This document shows, piece after piece, positions 22,301 through 33,534 of a DNA stretch of 53,632 nt; the stretch's first letter is position 1, and each line of letters begins with the position of its first letter. Origin of the DNA: Nemertoderma westbladi. Its lineage: Eukaryota > Xenacoelomorpha > Nemertodermatida > Nemertodermatidae. The notes under the pieces were generated by a model. The model was not told the DNA's origin, made no database searches, and saw only the letters and a program-made list of their open reading frames with translations. The translations under genes and the position numbers were made by a program. The stretch covers positions 1 through 53,632 of the forward strand of contig JAUCBJ010004845.1 of the NCBI GenBank assembly GCA_032718475.1. The letters are read 5' to 3'.

Positions 22301-23235
22301 AGCAGTAAATCAGGGCCACAAGATGAAGTTCCGAATGGGATGGAGATTCGAAAAATTAAGACAACGGTCTGAATCACCAGGATGAAGGTCTGTCACATGT
22401 GGCGAAGAGGAACTTGTCTAAGAAATTTGATTATTTAAATAGTTTTTGCTAAACACCTCATCAATATTATTATTTAATTATCCGAACATGAACATGGTTC
22501 AGGAATATCAACAATGCCTGACAACAATGTTTCTGCTCGCCAGTAGTCTGCCATATATCAGTATCATGCACAGGCTGATCAGTTCTGCAATAACAGTGGT
22601 CAAACAATCTCATCCGCAGCCTCTGTAGGGTGGTATTGGGTTTTTAAGATTTTACAATGACTTGTTTGTAAAGTGAGCATTATATTTTATGCCATTAACC
22701 CTCTGCCTTGGTGTATTGGTGTGTATGTACCTTCAATTGACCTGGTATCTTATATGTACAATAAGAGCCTAGCACGGACTGCCTTATAAAGCGGTGCAGT
22801 GTATTGGTGGTTTTTCTCTACTTCTATCCATCCATCCTACCTACATTATGTTGATCAAGAGACATTCATAGTACATAGTCTACCAGAATAATGATGAGGA
22901 AGAGATGATGCGTTTCACCTTGAAGGTAAGTAACTCCATGACACTTAAAACGGGTCTGTATCTCCATCTCTTACATAGACAAATGTTGTGTATGGTGGCC
23001 CATCGGGCTCACTGCTTTTTTAAATGAAAATATTATTTTAGATTACAAACAAAACATGTAATTTCAAAAATTGAAATTACAACTTGAAAAACAAATATGT
23101 GGATTTCAAAGTCAATTTTCAATTGGAAACTGTAAATCGCAAATCAAGAATTGAAATCATATTTTACACGTGGCCCATTGAGCTCACTATATATTTGCAA
23201 AGGTCAAATCAAATTCTGTGGGCCAACGAGCTCAC
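19376..23235. other. AT-rich non-coding region
   Basis: Nothing codes convincingly here; frames at 20744, 21746 and 22446 are short and domain-free. Minor structure: (TA)n at about 20383-20400 and 20634-20645, an A run at 22250-22264, and three copies of a GGCCCATYGRGCTCACT-like motif at about 22998, 23170 and 23220. TAGGCCTA occurs at 20408 and 22183. Confidence 0.4.
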
Positions 23236-23370
23236 TATGACAGCACTGTCTGACTGTATTGTAGGCCTACCGGAAAGAGGCCTATAGTACTGCAGTGCAG
23301 CAGTATGGAACCAAACCTGGAAACTGCCACCGCTATCCAGCTTTCAGTGTCTAGCTATTGCAGTATTGTT
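23236..23370 (+). repeat. Inverted repeat, left copy (partner at 29465-29592)
   Basis: Plus-strand text TATGACAGCACTGTCTGACT ... GTAGGCCTACCGGAAAGAGG ... CTGCAGTGCAGCAGTATGG ... CTAGCTATTGCAG matches the reverse complement of 29465-29592 with few changes (a TAT insertion, some substitutions). The two copies flank the LINE at 23648-29490. Confidence 0.85.
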
Positions 23371-23647
23371 CTATTGTAGTACAGCATATTGACAGTACTC
23401 CAGTACAGCAGTACAGGTACACGGTACACATGTCGTAACCATTATATTTATTCGTGTCGGCATCTAGATCTACCATTGACTGGTTGACCGTCACCGCAGT
23501 ACCGGCAGACTGATATTCCAGGCAGCCAGGTAGGCCTACTACTGGCAGAATAACCTGAGAGGAAGTACTATTGCAGTTGCAGTATTGTGTACCGGTAAGA
23601 ACATTGTGTACCTGTACTGGAGTACTGTCAATACGCTGTACTACAAT
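23371..23647. other. GTAC/CAGTAC-rich non-coding segment
   Basis: Between the left inverted repeat and the LINE 3' tail. It is dense in CAGTACTG, GTACTG and ACCGGTA words, i.e. short palindromes. No coding content. It may be the remaining part of an element whose other end is at 29490-29592. Confidence 0.4.
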
Positions 23648-24331
23648 ACAATAAGATAAGATAAGATATGTATATATTTACTACTTGAAGAAATCATAAC
23701 CATATTGACATGCATCATAATATAATTATATAAAACTTAAACAAGCGATAGTATAAATTCATCATGCAGATGGAGGCCAGACGGGTTGAACCCATTATTT
23801 CGGACACCATACTAATACTACAAAAGTTACTGTACTACACTACTGTGACTGTACTAATCATAATTTAATTATCATAATAAATAATGTAATCATAATCATG
23901 AAAATTATTAATATGTAAGGATTATAAATTTCTACAATATTAAATAAATCAATTTTAAACTAAATTAAATTAAATGTTTTGTATTTATGTTGAATAATTA
24001 TTAATTATTAATGTTCTTCAAGTATGTCGAAGAGGCCGCTTTTGTTAGTGGAGTCTACAGTTCCTAGGATCGAGGCCGAAAATTATTTAGTATTTTAAAT
24101 GTATTTTAAATTTCAATATTTACTATTTATATATTATTATGCTAAAGTTTGGTACCATTTAAAGGCTATTTGAAATTACGCAGACAGACATAGACAATCA
24201 AATAACATATTGCCTCATACAAACACCCCCCCCCCCCCCCCCTCTCTCACTTCTTAAGTTCCTTTAACTCTAAACTAACTAGTTTAATTATTAATGCAGA
24301 CAAATTATGAAAAATAAATGAAAATAACTTC

Positions 24332-27300
24332 TTATGTATCTAACAATAAACCAATCATGTGGTTACGTATTCTTGTTTTGAAAATAGGTAGTGATTGAGC
24401 TTGTCGCACTTCAGTGGGAAGAGTGTTCCAAATTTTTGGAGATTGATGATAAATTGAACTTTGGCGTATTTTTAATCTGCTCCTGGGTATGTAACAGTTA
24501 TCAAGTAGATGGGCATTGCGAGTAGAATGAGAGTGAATTGAAGTTAACGGTGTCAAAAGGTTGGGGAGAATATTACTAGGGAGAATTTGTTTGATATATT
24601 TAAAGCATATCGTGCTAATTTGTATTGTATAAATCGATATTAGTAGCATAGGTTTAAAAATAGGATCACGTTTGTTAATGTATGCAATTATACGCTGTTG
24701 TTGTTTACTGAGTGAGAAAATTGCAGCAGAGGCAGAGTGTAATTTAACTCCGCGTAGTCGTTTTTTACGCCATTTGGTATGGGATCGCCCATTATTGTTA
24801 GGTTGAAGAAGGACTGTGCTTGTGTTCCACATACGATTACCCCATACTGATGTGCAATAGGACAAATAAGGATGAATTAGTGAGTAGTAAAGATTGGTTA
24901 GTTTATAATCCCGCAGTTTCTACTTATTTTACGCTTCAACATATTCAGGTGATTTTTCCAGGAAAGTGTTTCGTCGAGTAATACACCAAGAAATTTAACT
25001 TCTTCTTTTTTTATCAATTGATTTCCTGTCAATATTAATAGTATTGTTATTAATGTTAATTGGTTTAGTAGATGCTCTGAAGATAATGTAATTTGTTTTA
25101 TCTGTATTAAGGGATAGGCGGTTCAAGTGGAACCACCTGGAAATTTTGGATAATTCAGAATTAGCCATTTTGAAAAGGTTATCGATATCAGAATGTGAGA
25201 CTATGAGATTTGTGTCATCAGCGAATATAATGTACTTTAAAATGTTAGCTACATTGACTATATCATTCACATATAGTAGGAATAGAAGAGGCCCAAGGAT
25301 ACTTCCCTGGGGCACACCTATAGTAATAGTACGCAGTCCAGATTTGGTCCTATTAATTTCTACATATTGTTGACGTCCAGTGAGATAGTTATTCAGCCAA
25401 TTCAGTGGGGTCTCAGTGATACCATAAAATTTAAGTTTGTCAATTAGTATGTTATGTGGAACTGTATCAAATGCCTTAGATAGGTCAATTGATATGCCTA
25501 AACTAAATTCTTTATCATCTAATTAATGCCTTAGTTACGATATCCAGTAGATTCAGCAGGGCCAGTTCAGTTGACCTGCCATGACGAAATCCATATTGGT
25601 TAACTGTAAGTATTGACTGTTTGGTTATGTATTGTAGAATTTGATTAAAAACGACCTTTTCAAACATTTTTGAAAAGAATGGTAGAACTGAAATAGGACG
25701 ATAGTTTTTTGTCCAAGTAGGGTCTCCTGACTTAAAAATAGGTATTATACGACCAATTTTTATAGCATCTGGAACACAACCAGTATTTAGGGAGTTATTT
25801 ATAATACTTGCTAAAGGCCTAGCTACGCTATGTATAACTGGAATAATTATTTTTCCAGCCAGTCCATCATGACCACAGCTAGCCTTTTTGTTTAGTGTCC
25901 GAGTGACATCAATAAGTTGATTGACAGTTATTTTAGTAAATGTGGAAAAGCGCTCTGGAAATTTAGGTGGAGTCAAGTAGTCCAGAGGAGAACCATCTGT
26001 GGGATATTCGCATCGAGATTGGAACCAACTTTTACATAATAGTCATTAAACATCGTAGCTATGGTAGAGGGATCAACATATGAGCGGGAATTTTGATTAA
26101 TTAATGTTGGGGAGGTATTGGTAGATTTTCTATTTATTAATAAGTTTATTGATTTCCACATATTTCTAGCATTATTCTTATTCTTATCTAAATTGTTTTG
26201 AAAATATTCTTTTTTTGCATGTTGTATTGCACTTTATTTTGTTTCTATGTCGCCGAAATTTTTTATTATTATCATCCGATGGATTCTTAATGTATAGGTA
26301 ATAAAGATTATCCTTTCGTTTGATACAACGCTGCAATCCCTCGCTAATCCATGGTGTATTGATATTTCTTATTTTAACTTTTTTAATTGGAAATGTAGAA
26401 CTGTATAATTTTATGAAAGTGTTTGTGAACAAATCATAGGCTAAGTTAGGATTTGCAGCATTAGAGTAAACATCCTCCCATTTTTCAATACGTAACAAGT
26501 TATTAAAGATTAGTGAGTCATTTATTTTTCGTGTTAATATGTGTTTTTCCGTTTTTGTTTCTTATTAAGTGGTAATGGGTTATCCAGTAGGAATATTGGT
26601 AAGTGATCCGTGATTGCAGTAATAAATATACCAGATTCGGTATCTTTGGATATAGTATTACAGTATATGTTATCAATACACGAAGCTGAATTCTCAGTAA
26701 TTCGAGTTGGTTTTGATATGGTTGGAAAAAAATTAAAGGAGCAAAAAAAGTTAAAAAAATCTTCTGTGTGAGCATGGCGATCCATTTTTAAAAGATCAAC
26801 ATTGAAGTCTCCCATAATGTAGCAAATTTTACCCTCATCCGATATTTTTTTTAATACTGGTTCAAGTTTTGTGATAGTATCTTGAATGTCTAGTCCAGGT
26901 GGGCGGTAGACCACGCCAACAATTATGTTTTTCGATTTGGCCTGTGTGATTTCTACAAATAAAATTTGTGCATCGTAGTCATTCGATCTTTTGATGTTTA
27001 GGTCCTTTCTCTGTATTACTGACATATTTTTATCAACATAGAGACAAATTCCACCACCACTCTCTTTCGTTCTACTTTAAAAAAAAGCATCATAACCAAG
27101 TATGTTAAATTTAGTCCTATCGTGTTTGTTTTCATCTATCCAAGTTTCAGACAGACCTATGATATTGAACTTGTTTTTTATTTGGTCTAAGAAAGAAAGT
27201 GTTTGATCGAAATGTGCATTTAGACTACGTGAGTTAAAATGTATTAATGAGTTTGTTAGGCTGTACATTATTAAATTTTGAGTTAAAATCGTCATAAAAA

Positions 27301-27754
27301 TGATAATTACAGTTACGAATAGCTGAAAAATCAGACTGAAGGTTTGAGTCAGGGTTAAAGTTGTTATCAAAATCCATTCCTGTCGAAGTGGTATTGTATG
27401 GTTTAAATAGCATACTATCAAGTGCTCGATATTAAGTGCTGAAGGAATTCTATAGTCTATTAGTGTTAATTTGAATTCGTCATTATCCTGTATCCATAAA
27501 AAAGGCAGGTTGTCGGCTAGACATTCAGGACAGTACCAATTGAGATTTGATTTCTGAAAATATCTATAATCTGTTGTGTTTAGAGATGGAGTAAAGCGTT
27601 TCGTGTGATACCATTGTAGGCAGATGTCACAGCAGAGAGCTGCATGGTTTTTCCCCACTGAAATGTGACAGGTCTCACATGGATATTTTTGGAATTTCGC
27701 ATTTGATGGTAAAAATGACCCGGTGGATCCTGTAAATTTAGGTTGTACTGCCAT
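24332..27754 (-). pseudogene. LINE ORF2: PHD finger, endonuclease, reverse transcriptase (broken)
   Basis: The ATG at 27754 opens MAVQPKFTGSTGSFLPSNAK. A PHD finger follows (YPCETCHISVGKNHAALCCD, then ICLQWYHTKR with the usual Cys after the His replaced by Arg, then NWYCPECLADN). The endonuclease runs from FNIIGLSETWIDENKH across a frameshift in an eight-T run near 27070, then ESGGGICLYVDKN, VVYRPPGLD, MGDFNVDLL and ITDHLPIFLL. Reverse transcriptase: WISEGLQRCIKRKDN, ASCGHDGLAGKII, YRPISVLPFFSKMFEKVVF, YGFRHGRSTELALL, ISIDLSKAFDTVPHN, PQGSILGPLLFLLYVNDI and FADDTNLIVSH (catalytic Asp pair kept). The C-terminus is YCTSVWGNRMWN and SPKIWNTLPTEVRQAQSL. At least six frameshifts or stops occur (near 27075, 26530, 26170, 25975, 25510, 25000-24870). 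The product would nick target DNA and copy the LINE RNA; this copy cannot. Confidence 0.92.
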
Positions 27755-28247
27755 AATAATTAAGATAGCTTAAAAAAAATACAATAAAGTAAATAAAATA
27801 ACGACAAAATATACATACAAAATACAATACATACAGTACACATACATCCCCATACAACCCCCCCCCCCCCCACCCCAAATACACATTTAACACCACAGAA
27901 AACAAATATACAAAACACAAACATAAAAATATACTGTACAATCCACAATGAACATGCAAGGCATCTAAAAGCACGACTATGTGTATAAGATTGAATCTGG
28001 TAACTGGCATATCTATTATTTTCTACAATATAAGGTATTATGATACATCTACTAGGTAATTTAAAATTTACAATTAAGTAGAAGATATTATAATAATAGC
28101 AATTGAGTATGCATGAAATATTGATGATTATCGTATTAGGTCGATTTATTACTTATTGTCTGATCACTGTAAACCTACGAAATAAAACTTGATAAATTTA
28201 CATCTATAGGATCGAAATATGAAGTAAAGTAAAATATTATATTGCTA

Positions 28248-29469
28248 TTAATGCCAATTGCCTGGCCGGGTTGCATAGTAACCGGGTACAGGCATGTAAG
28301 GATTATTTTGCCACATCAACGGAGACGACATAGAGAAATGTTGAGGTGGTGTAGCGAAACCATCGACATTAAAACGATTGGTAGTGGGTATTACTCCTCT
28401 AGGGATGAAAGGCGAGTGGATGTCGTCGGAAGCGAATTGCGGGTTGGAGTGGAACCGATTTCCACTAATGGCAACACCAGGGCGCCATTGAGGTGATGGT
28501 CCCCTCCTGGACGGAGTAGCGACGGACGTTGCAACATGCTTCTTTGCAGTTGTAACATTTTCAGAAATAGAATCTGGCTTTGTATGATTCATAGAGGATT
28601 CTAGGCGATGTATATCTTCCATAGATCGTATCACAATTGGATCTTTGTCTTTCGATTTACGGAGGAAAGTTGTCCCCTGACGAGTCCAACAGAAACTGAA
28701 CTCGTGCTTTTTCTTGAATATTAGAGCAGCATTAAGAATCTTCTTGTTCGTGTCGCTTAAATCCTCGTTTATGTATATCTTTGACCCTTGTAGTCCGGTT
28801 GGTAGATCTATTGGATTAGTAAACAAATGACGTCGGTTTATTATCAGATTATTTCGAGTTCTATGGTTAACAAACCTGTAAATCACAGAACGTGGTCGTG
28901 TAGCTCTCGGTTTATCGTGATTTTTGGGTTCAACGAAGCGGAGCCGATGCGGTGGCAGTCCTCGATTTCCGACGCAGCGATGTCAACCCCTACCTTTTCT
29001 CCTATATCAATCACAAGGCGCTCAAGGTTATCCCGGTCATTTCTTCCGGAATCCCATTAATTATAATGTTGTTATTACGCGAATGCTGCTCCAGTTTGTT
29101 GACTGAGCCTGAAAGCGTGGATACTTCCGATTAGAGTTGATTGACTTTAACTTTTAGTGTGTTGTTCTCTGCTGACAGAGTGGAGATGACTGTACGGAAT
29201 TCGTCATACTTTTCAGCAAGGAAATCCTGACTATGTTCGATGTCTGTGAGTTTATTTGTAATCGAATTTAGAGTCAATGAGTGTGCTTCTACGGGTTCTT
29301 TAATTGATGAGAGTTCCTGGTGGATGAAATCCTTGAGCGAGGTTATATTATCTTTGACATCATCAAGTTGTGATGTCGACTGTCTTGTTGGGGTCCGGTA
29401 CTGGGTTTGGAGCTGGACCGGGGAAATAAAAACATTGGGAGTAGTAGATTGGTTCACCATATGCTGCAA
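28248..29469 (-). pseudogene. LINE ORF1: coiled coil and nucleic-acid-binding domain (broken)
   Basis: From the ATG at 29469: a polar start, then a long heptad-rich helix (SITNKLTDIEHSQDFLAEKY, FRTVISTLSAENNTLKVKVN), a stop at 29131, and its continuation SEVSTLSGSVNKLEQHSRN. NNIIINGIPEE, DNLERLVIDIGEKVGVDI and DCHRIGS then form an RRM-like domain as in L1-type ORF1 proteins. The C-terminal block follows: RFVNHRTRNNLI, LQGSKIYINEDLSDTNKKIL and FCWTRQGTTFLRKSKDKDPI. A Pro/Ser/Arg-rich tail ends in YATRPGNWH at 28248. One stop and two frameshifts (near 29055 and 28900) break it. In intact LINEs the protein coats the RNA as a multimer. Confidence 0.88.
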
Positions 29470-29592
29470 TGCTGCAATAGCTAGCTAGATAGCAGTGGCG
29501 GTTTCCGGGTTTGGTACCATACTGCTGCACTGCAGTACTATAGGCCTCTTTCCGGTAGGCCTACAACAGTCAGACAGTGCTGTCATACTGTA
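29465..29592 (-). repeat. Inverted repeat, right copy (partner at 23236-23370)
   Basis: Reverse complement of the left copy. Homology reaches from about 29592 down to the LINE ORF1 start, so this stretch is either the LINE 5' leader or the end of an older element into which the LINE was placed. Confidence 0.85.
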
Positions 29593-29788
29593 ATTTGATT
29601 GCACATAATACTTTAATTTGATTGCACATAATACTTTAATTTGATTGCACATAATACTTTAATTTGATTGCACATAATACTTTAATTTGATTGCACATAT
29701 TACTTTAATTTGATTGCACATAATACTTTAATTTGATTGCACATAATACTTTAATTTGATTGCACATAATACTTTAATTGATTGCAAC
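29591..29788. repeat. 23-bp minisatellite, about 8.5 copies
   Basis: The unit TTTGATTGCACATAATACTTTAA is repeated in tandem with almost no variation (one ATATTAC unit) and a shortened last copy. It directly abuts the inverted repeat at its left side. Confidence 0.96.
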
Positions 29789-30839
29789 ATTATCAAATAG
29801 GTGATTACCTAGGCATCAAGGATCTTAAAAATGCTTGGGCATGAACATTAACTTGGGCATGGGCATCAACATTTATTAAAACATAGTCATATGCTGTGAA
29901 GAAGTCAACACAGATATGGCACAAAAATGTAATTACATTAATTAATAGTATTTGTTCTAATACATTGCACTGTACTGTATGCTAGTAAATGTTCCAGTTC
30001 GACCGCATACTACTATAGATTTTCATACAGTATATCCATAGTAATAGTTAATCAAGCTGCTGGATAATGATTTCCAGATAATTTTGGACCTTCTTCCTGG
30101 CCATTCGGCCCTTCAGCATGTGGAATGATAAACAACAGGTGTCCTTTATATTACAAAACATGTCCTTTACGCACCCAAGACGAAGGTCTGAATGGGATGA
30201 AAGTCAGAATAGGACAAAGGTCCTAAAAACGCTTCCACGATGACCACTTACAGACCTACATCTCATTTGGAGCTTAGATGTGACCCAATACCTAAATTTC
30301 TAGTTTTATTAACTATTACTGTCTTCAATACTCGAGGTCCAGGTCCAGGTCGAGGTCGGTCTAAAATATCAGGTTGCTGCATGCATTTATTTATTGAGCC
30401 TGGGTTGCTCATCAGCCATAGGAAATTTAGTTTTGCTACATTTACCAAATTGCAAGCTAATCCAATGCTGACCTGTAATTCCTTCTTCACCCAGAGGGAA
30501 ATCCTTACTGTAAATCAGTGTGTGTGGTCCAATCATGGCAGAATTGCCTTAGATAACGACTTCAGCCATATAATTCATTCCTTAGGCACCGATGCACTTG
30601 CAATGGCCGTGATTGATGTATGCATGGTTGCATCCATATGCCTACCAGTTAGGGGTGGGGAGTTTGTCCTAAAAACATGTCAGAAACATTAATTGTTCAA
30701 AAACCTGCTCTGTGGAATAGTGAATAGGACCTATATGTAAATTTTAACAGTGATAAAAATAATGTACTTAATTGTTCACAAACAAATATAGTGGTTGGTG
30801 TAAGTGTTGCCTTTTGCCACATTGAACATTATAAGTTAA
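29789..30839. other. Non-coding or unassigned stretch upstream of a degraded LINE
   Basis: A 150-codon plus-strand frame at 30240-30692 (contains ISGCCMHLFIEPGLLISHRK and GRIALDNDFSHIIHSLGTDA) has no domain I recognise. By position it could be the N-terminal region of the LINE that follows, or an older insertion. The rest is AT-rich. Confidence 0.35.
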
Positions 30840-32855
30840 ATTTACTATACTTTACTAAATCAAGTGACTTACTATTACTTCAACAGCTACAAATTGCAGA
30901 ACAAGATCTTGAATTTCTGAACAATCTGTCAGAAGGAAACTTCAGTCTTGGGTTCTCTATTGTCGACTTGGAATCCAAAATGCTTATCGGCAGGCCCTAC
31001 GGTGGGTTGGCTCTACAATGTAGGAAATCGTTGGGTGCGAGCTATGTATGAGTGCTTGACTCATCAGACCATTGACTACTAGTGCTTAAAATTACCCCGC
31101 CTAATGGCCAGGAGTTTATTTTGATCAATGCTTACCTCCCGTATGAATGTAATGATAATGCGGATGATTATTTGGATTACTTAGCGAAGCTGGTCACTAT
31201 TGTGGAACTAGCGGAATTTAATAATGTTTGAATTGTTGGTGATTTAAATGCCAATCCGTCATGTGGCCTCTTTATAGTGACAGTATAGTCTGTGACGAAT
31301 TTCGACTTGTGATTCTGGACCACGAGTCACTCCCATCTAATATATTTACCTACATTAATTCCACTACCGGATCTGTGTCATGGTTGGATCATTTCCTTTG
31401 TACCGGGTCTATGAAACATTTAATTAAAAACATGAGTGATAACTACTCGATTGTTTTTGACGACCATCTTCCATTCACAATTGAGATAGATATAACTAAC
31501 TATCTCTTCAACTGACAGAATCAATAATGAACCAGCGCCTCCAAAAGGGTGTTGACCAGAGGTCTAACGCATCCTCATTTAACCTGGGTTGTTACAGGAG
31601 TAATGCTGCCGACAGAAACATTACAATGTACTGATCCTGTGTGTATCAATCAATTGCACAAGGAGGCACTAACGAAATTATATTCTGATACTCTCCGAAT
31701 TATCAAAGATGCGGCGGACAGCTCGATTCCACTGAAACGCCTTCTCCCTGGGATGAGTAATATCAATAACTCTCATAACGTTCCTGGGTGGAACGATGAG
31801 GCAAGTAATCTACATCGTGTAGCGCACGATTCGTTTCTTAACAGGAGCACCAGTAAACAACCCAGCAGGGCAAGGTAAAACGCAATGTGGTCGATGCAAT
31901 ACAACAATACTGAAGAAACTGAACAATACTGTAATATACCAAATGGTAGTATGGTAATATATGATATAATACACAGACCGGTAAACAGTACACAGAGTCT
32001 AGGTACCGTGAACAGTGCAGTGGTGCCTACGCGCACCACGGCCTACTATACATACATAATATATATGTACTAAATGGCGGAGAGCCAATCGTAGTCCTGG
32101 CAGTGGGCCTTTTTATTAGTTTATTTAAAATAATCTGTATGGTGGAGAGCCAATGGTAGTCCTGGCAGTGGGCCTTTATTTATTTTAAATAATGAGTACT
32201 GATAGATCGCAGTTTAAACGTAAGCTACGCAATATAAAGCGGGACGCTGATACCTTTCAGAATAATAAACTGGCTGGCATTAAAGATAATAATTGTTTAT
32301 AAGTTTTGGAATAATGTGGGTAGGCATAATTCTGATAAGACTGCCCCTTCCAATACAATAAGTAGTGCTATCAGTGTGAAAAATGTTAGGAACATGTGGG
32401 GCGACAATTTTAAATATATTCAACAGATCTACCATGGGCCCATTATGTTAATGATAATGTATCAAGTGCAATTGATTATAAAACCTACAGTAGTGACATT
32501 ATTTTCTCAGGTAATGAAATTCGTACTTAAATTCAAATAAAGCGGCAGGGCTGTATGGTGAAACTGCAGAGCAAATTAAGAATGCTATTGGCAGAATTTT
32601 TGTCCTGTCCTATTATCGCTAATTTTTACTGGGTGTAATATTCATGGCTTTTTACCGGACGAAATGATTTCGTCCAATATTAGCCCCATTATTAAAGATA
32701 AAGCTGGGGACATTACCGACAAAGGTAATTATCGCCCCATAGCCGTAGGGAATATAATTTGAAAGCTCTACGAGTTGGTGATTCTCAATTTGCATAATTT
32801 CGTGCAACCCATGTGCCCTCCAGTCTCTATTAGATATTTGTAGTGACTATGGTAA
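30840..32855 (+). pseudogene. Degraded LINE: endonuclease and partial reverse transcriptase
   Basis: Plus-strand pieces in changing frames, in LINE order. LLLLQQLQIAEQDLEFLNNL and IGRPYGGLALQCRKSLGA lead into LINAYLPYECNDNADDYLDY, VGDLNANPSCG, WLDHFLCTGSMKHLIKNMSD and DDHLPFTIEID, an AP-type endonuclease. The linker VPGWNDEASNLHRVAHDSFL comes next. After an inserted stretch (about 31880-32195) the copy resumes at FKRKLRNIKRDADTFQNNKL. The fingers of the reverse transcriptase follow (GFLPDEMISSNISPIIKDKA, GNYRPIAVGNII). The text then jumps to LQSLLDICSDYGKVNFI, which belongs after the catalytic YADD box in related proteins, so the palm has been deleted. It ends at a G16 tract (32872-32887). 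Old and inactive. Confidence 0.8.
31880..32195. other. Insertion inside the degraded LINE with a ~70-bp duplication
   Basis: The LINE reading is interrupted between SKQPSRAR and FKRKLRNIK. The insert contains two tandem copies of GGMGAGAGCCAATSGTAGTC followed by CTGGCAGTGGGCCTTT, about 70 bp apart, and several short palindromes. No further identity. Confidence 0.5.
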
Positions 32856-32887
32856 AGTTAACTTTATTTAAGGGGGGGGGGGGGGGG

Positions 32888-33534
32888 TACACCATTTCTG
32901 TCCAAAATATGTCGTCTTTTAGTTTTCATGTTATAACAATTTCCATTTAGGGATTCCTATTGAAATTACTATTACTATGTATAATGAAAGGTCGATTAGC
33001 TCTGAGTTAAATATTTTTTTTATGAAATTGTCAACTTCAAAACCCTACTACTTCTACAATTTTTGAGCAATTAGACTGAAACTTTCTGTGGGAGTCTACA
33101 TAACCACCCTGCATAAATGTTTCAGACAACTTTTCGAAATTTTTTGTTAATAAAATTTAATACTATTTATAACAAACCTAAAAATTTTTCAAAAATTTGC
33201 AGCGCCACCTAGCGGTGCAGAATTATTTTCACAAAATTTCGCCTGATAGTTATGTTGCCCCATCTTTTGTCTATAATATAAAAAAACTTTCATGTGATTC
33301 GATTCAAAACTGTAAAAGCCTTAGGGTTTTAAGCGCAACCAAGTTTTTTTATTGTTAACTAGTATTAACTAATATTAAATTAATTAAATAATTAAAATTA
33401 ATTTTGTTTCTGACCTGTCATGTAGAATAGCATCTTAGGCACCTATATTCAAAATTTTTGCCAAAACCAAACAAATTTTGAAACGCTGAGTGATAAATCG
33501 AGGAGTTGTCCGAAAATGGTGAATACTAATGTTA
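32888..33534. other. AT-rich non-coding stretch with one CTCF-like motif
   Basis: No gene, no array. The 13-mer CGCCACCTAGCGG at 33203-33215 is the only recognised signal. Confidence 0.45.
33203..33215 (-). promoter_or_regulatory. CTCF-like motif (candidate)
   Basis: In context AGCGCCACCTAGCGGTGCAG; its reverse complement gives CCGCTAGGTGGCGCT, which agrees with the AGGTGGCGC consensus known for insect and other bilaterian CTCF. Same strand and same 13-mer as at 3907-3919. Confidence 0.35.

Larger units (their letters stand above)
23648..29490 (-). mobile_element. Near full-length LINE with PHD-finger ORF2 (CR1/L2/Crack-like group)
   Basis: A 5.8-kb non-LTR retrotransposon on the minus strand. 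Order: ORF1 (28248-29469), ~490-bp spacer with a C14 tract (27858-27871), ORF2 (24332-27754), ~680-bp 3' UTR, terminal AAGAT-type repeats (ATAAGATAAGATAAGAT on the plus strand at about 23650-23668). The layout (coiled-coil plus RRM-like ORF1; PHD finger, AP-type endonuclease and reverse transcriptase in ORF2) fits the Jockey/CR1 superclade. Multiple frameshifts make it inactive. A C17 tract lies in its 3' UTR (24226-24242). Confidence 0.88.

Noticed and set aside
27738-28010. Hydrophobic minus-strand protein in the LINE spacer
   Set aside because: It lies between ORF1 and ORF2, reads through a C14 tract, and has no domain; AT-rich spacer text gives Phe/Tyr/Val-rich frames.
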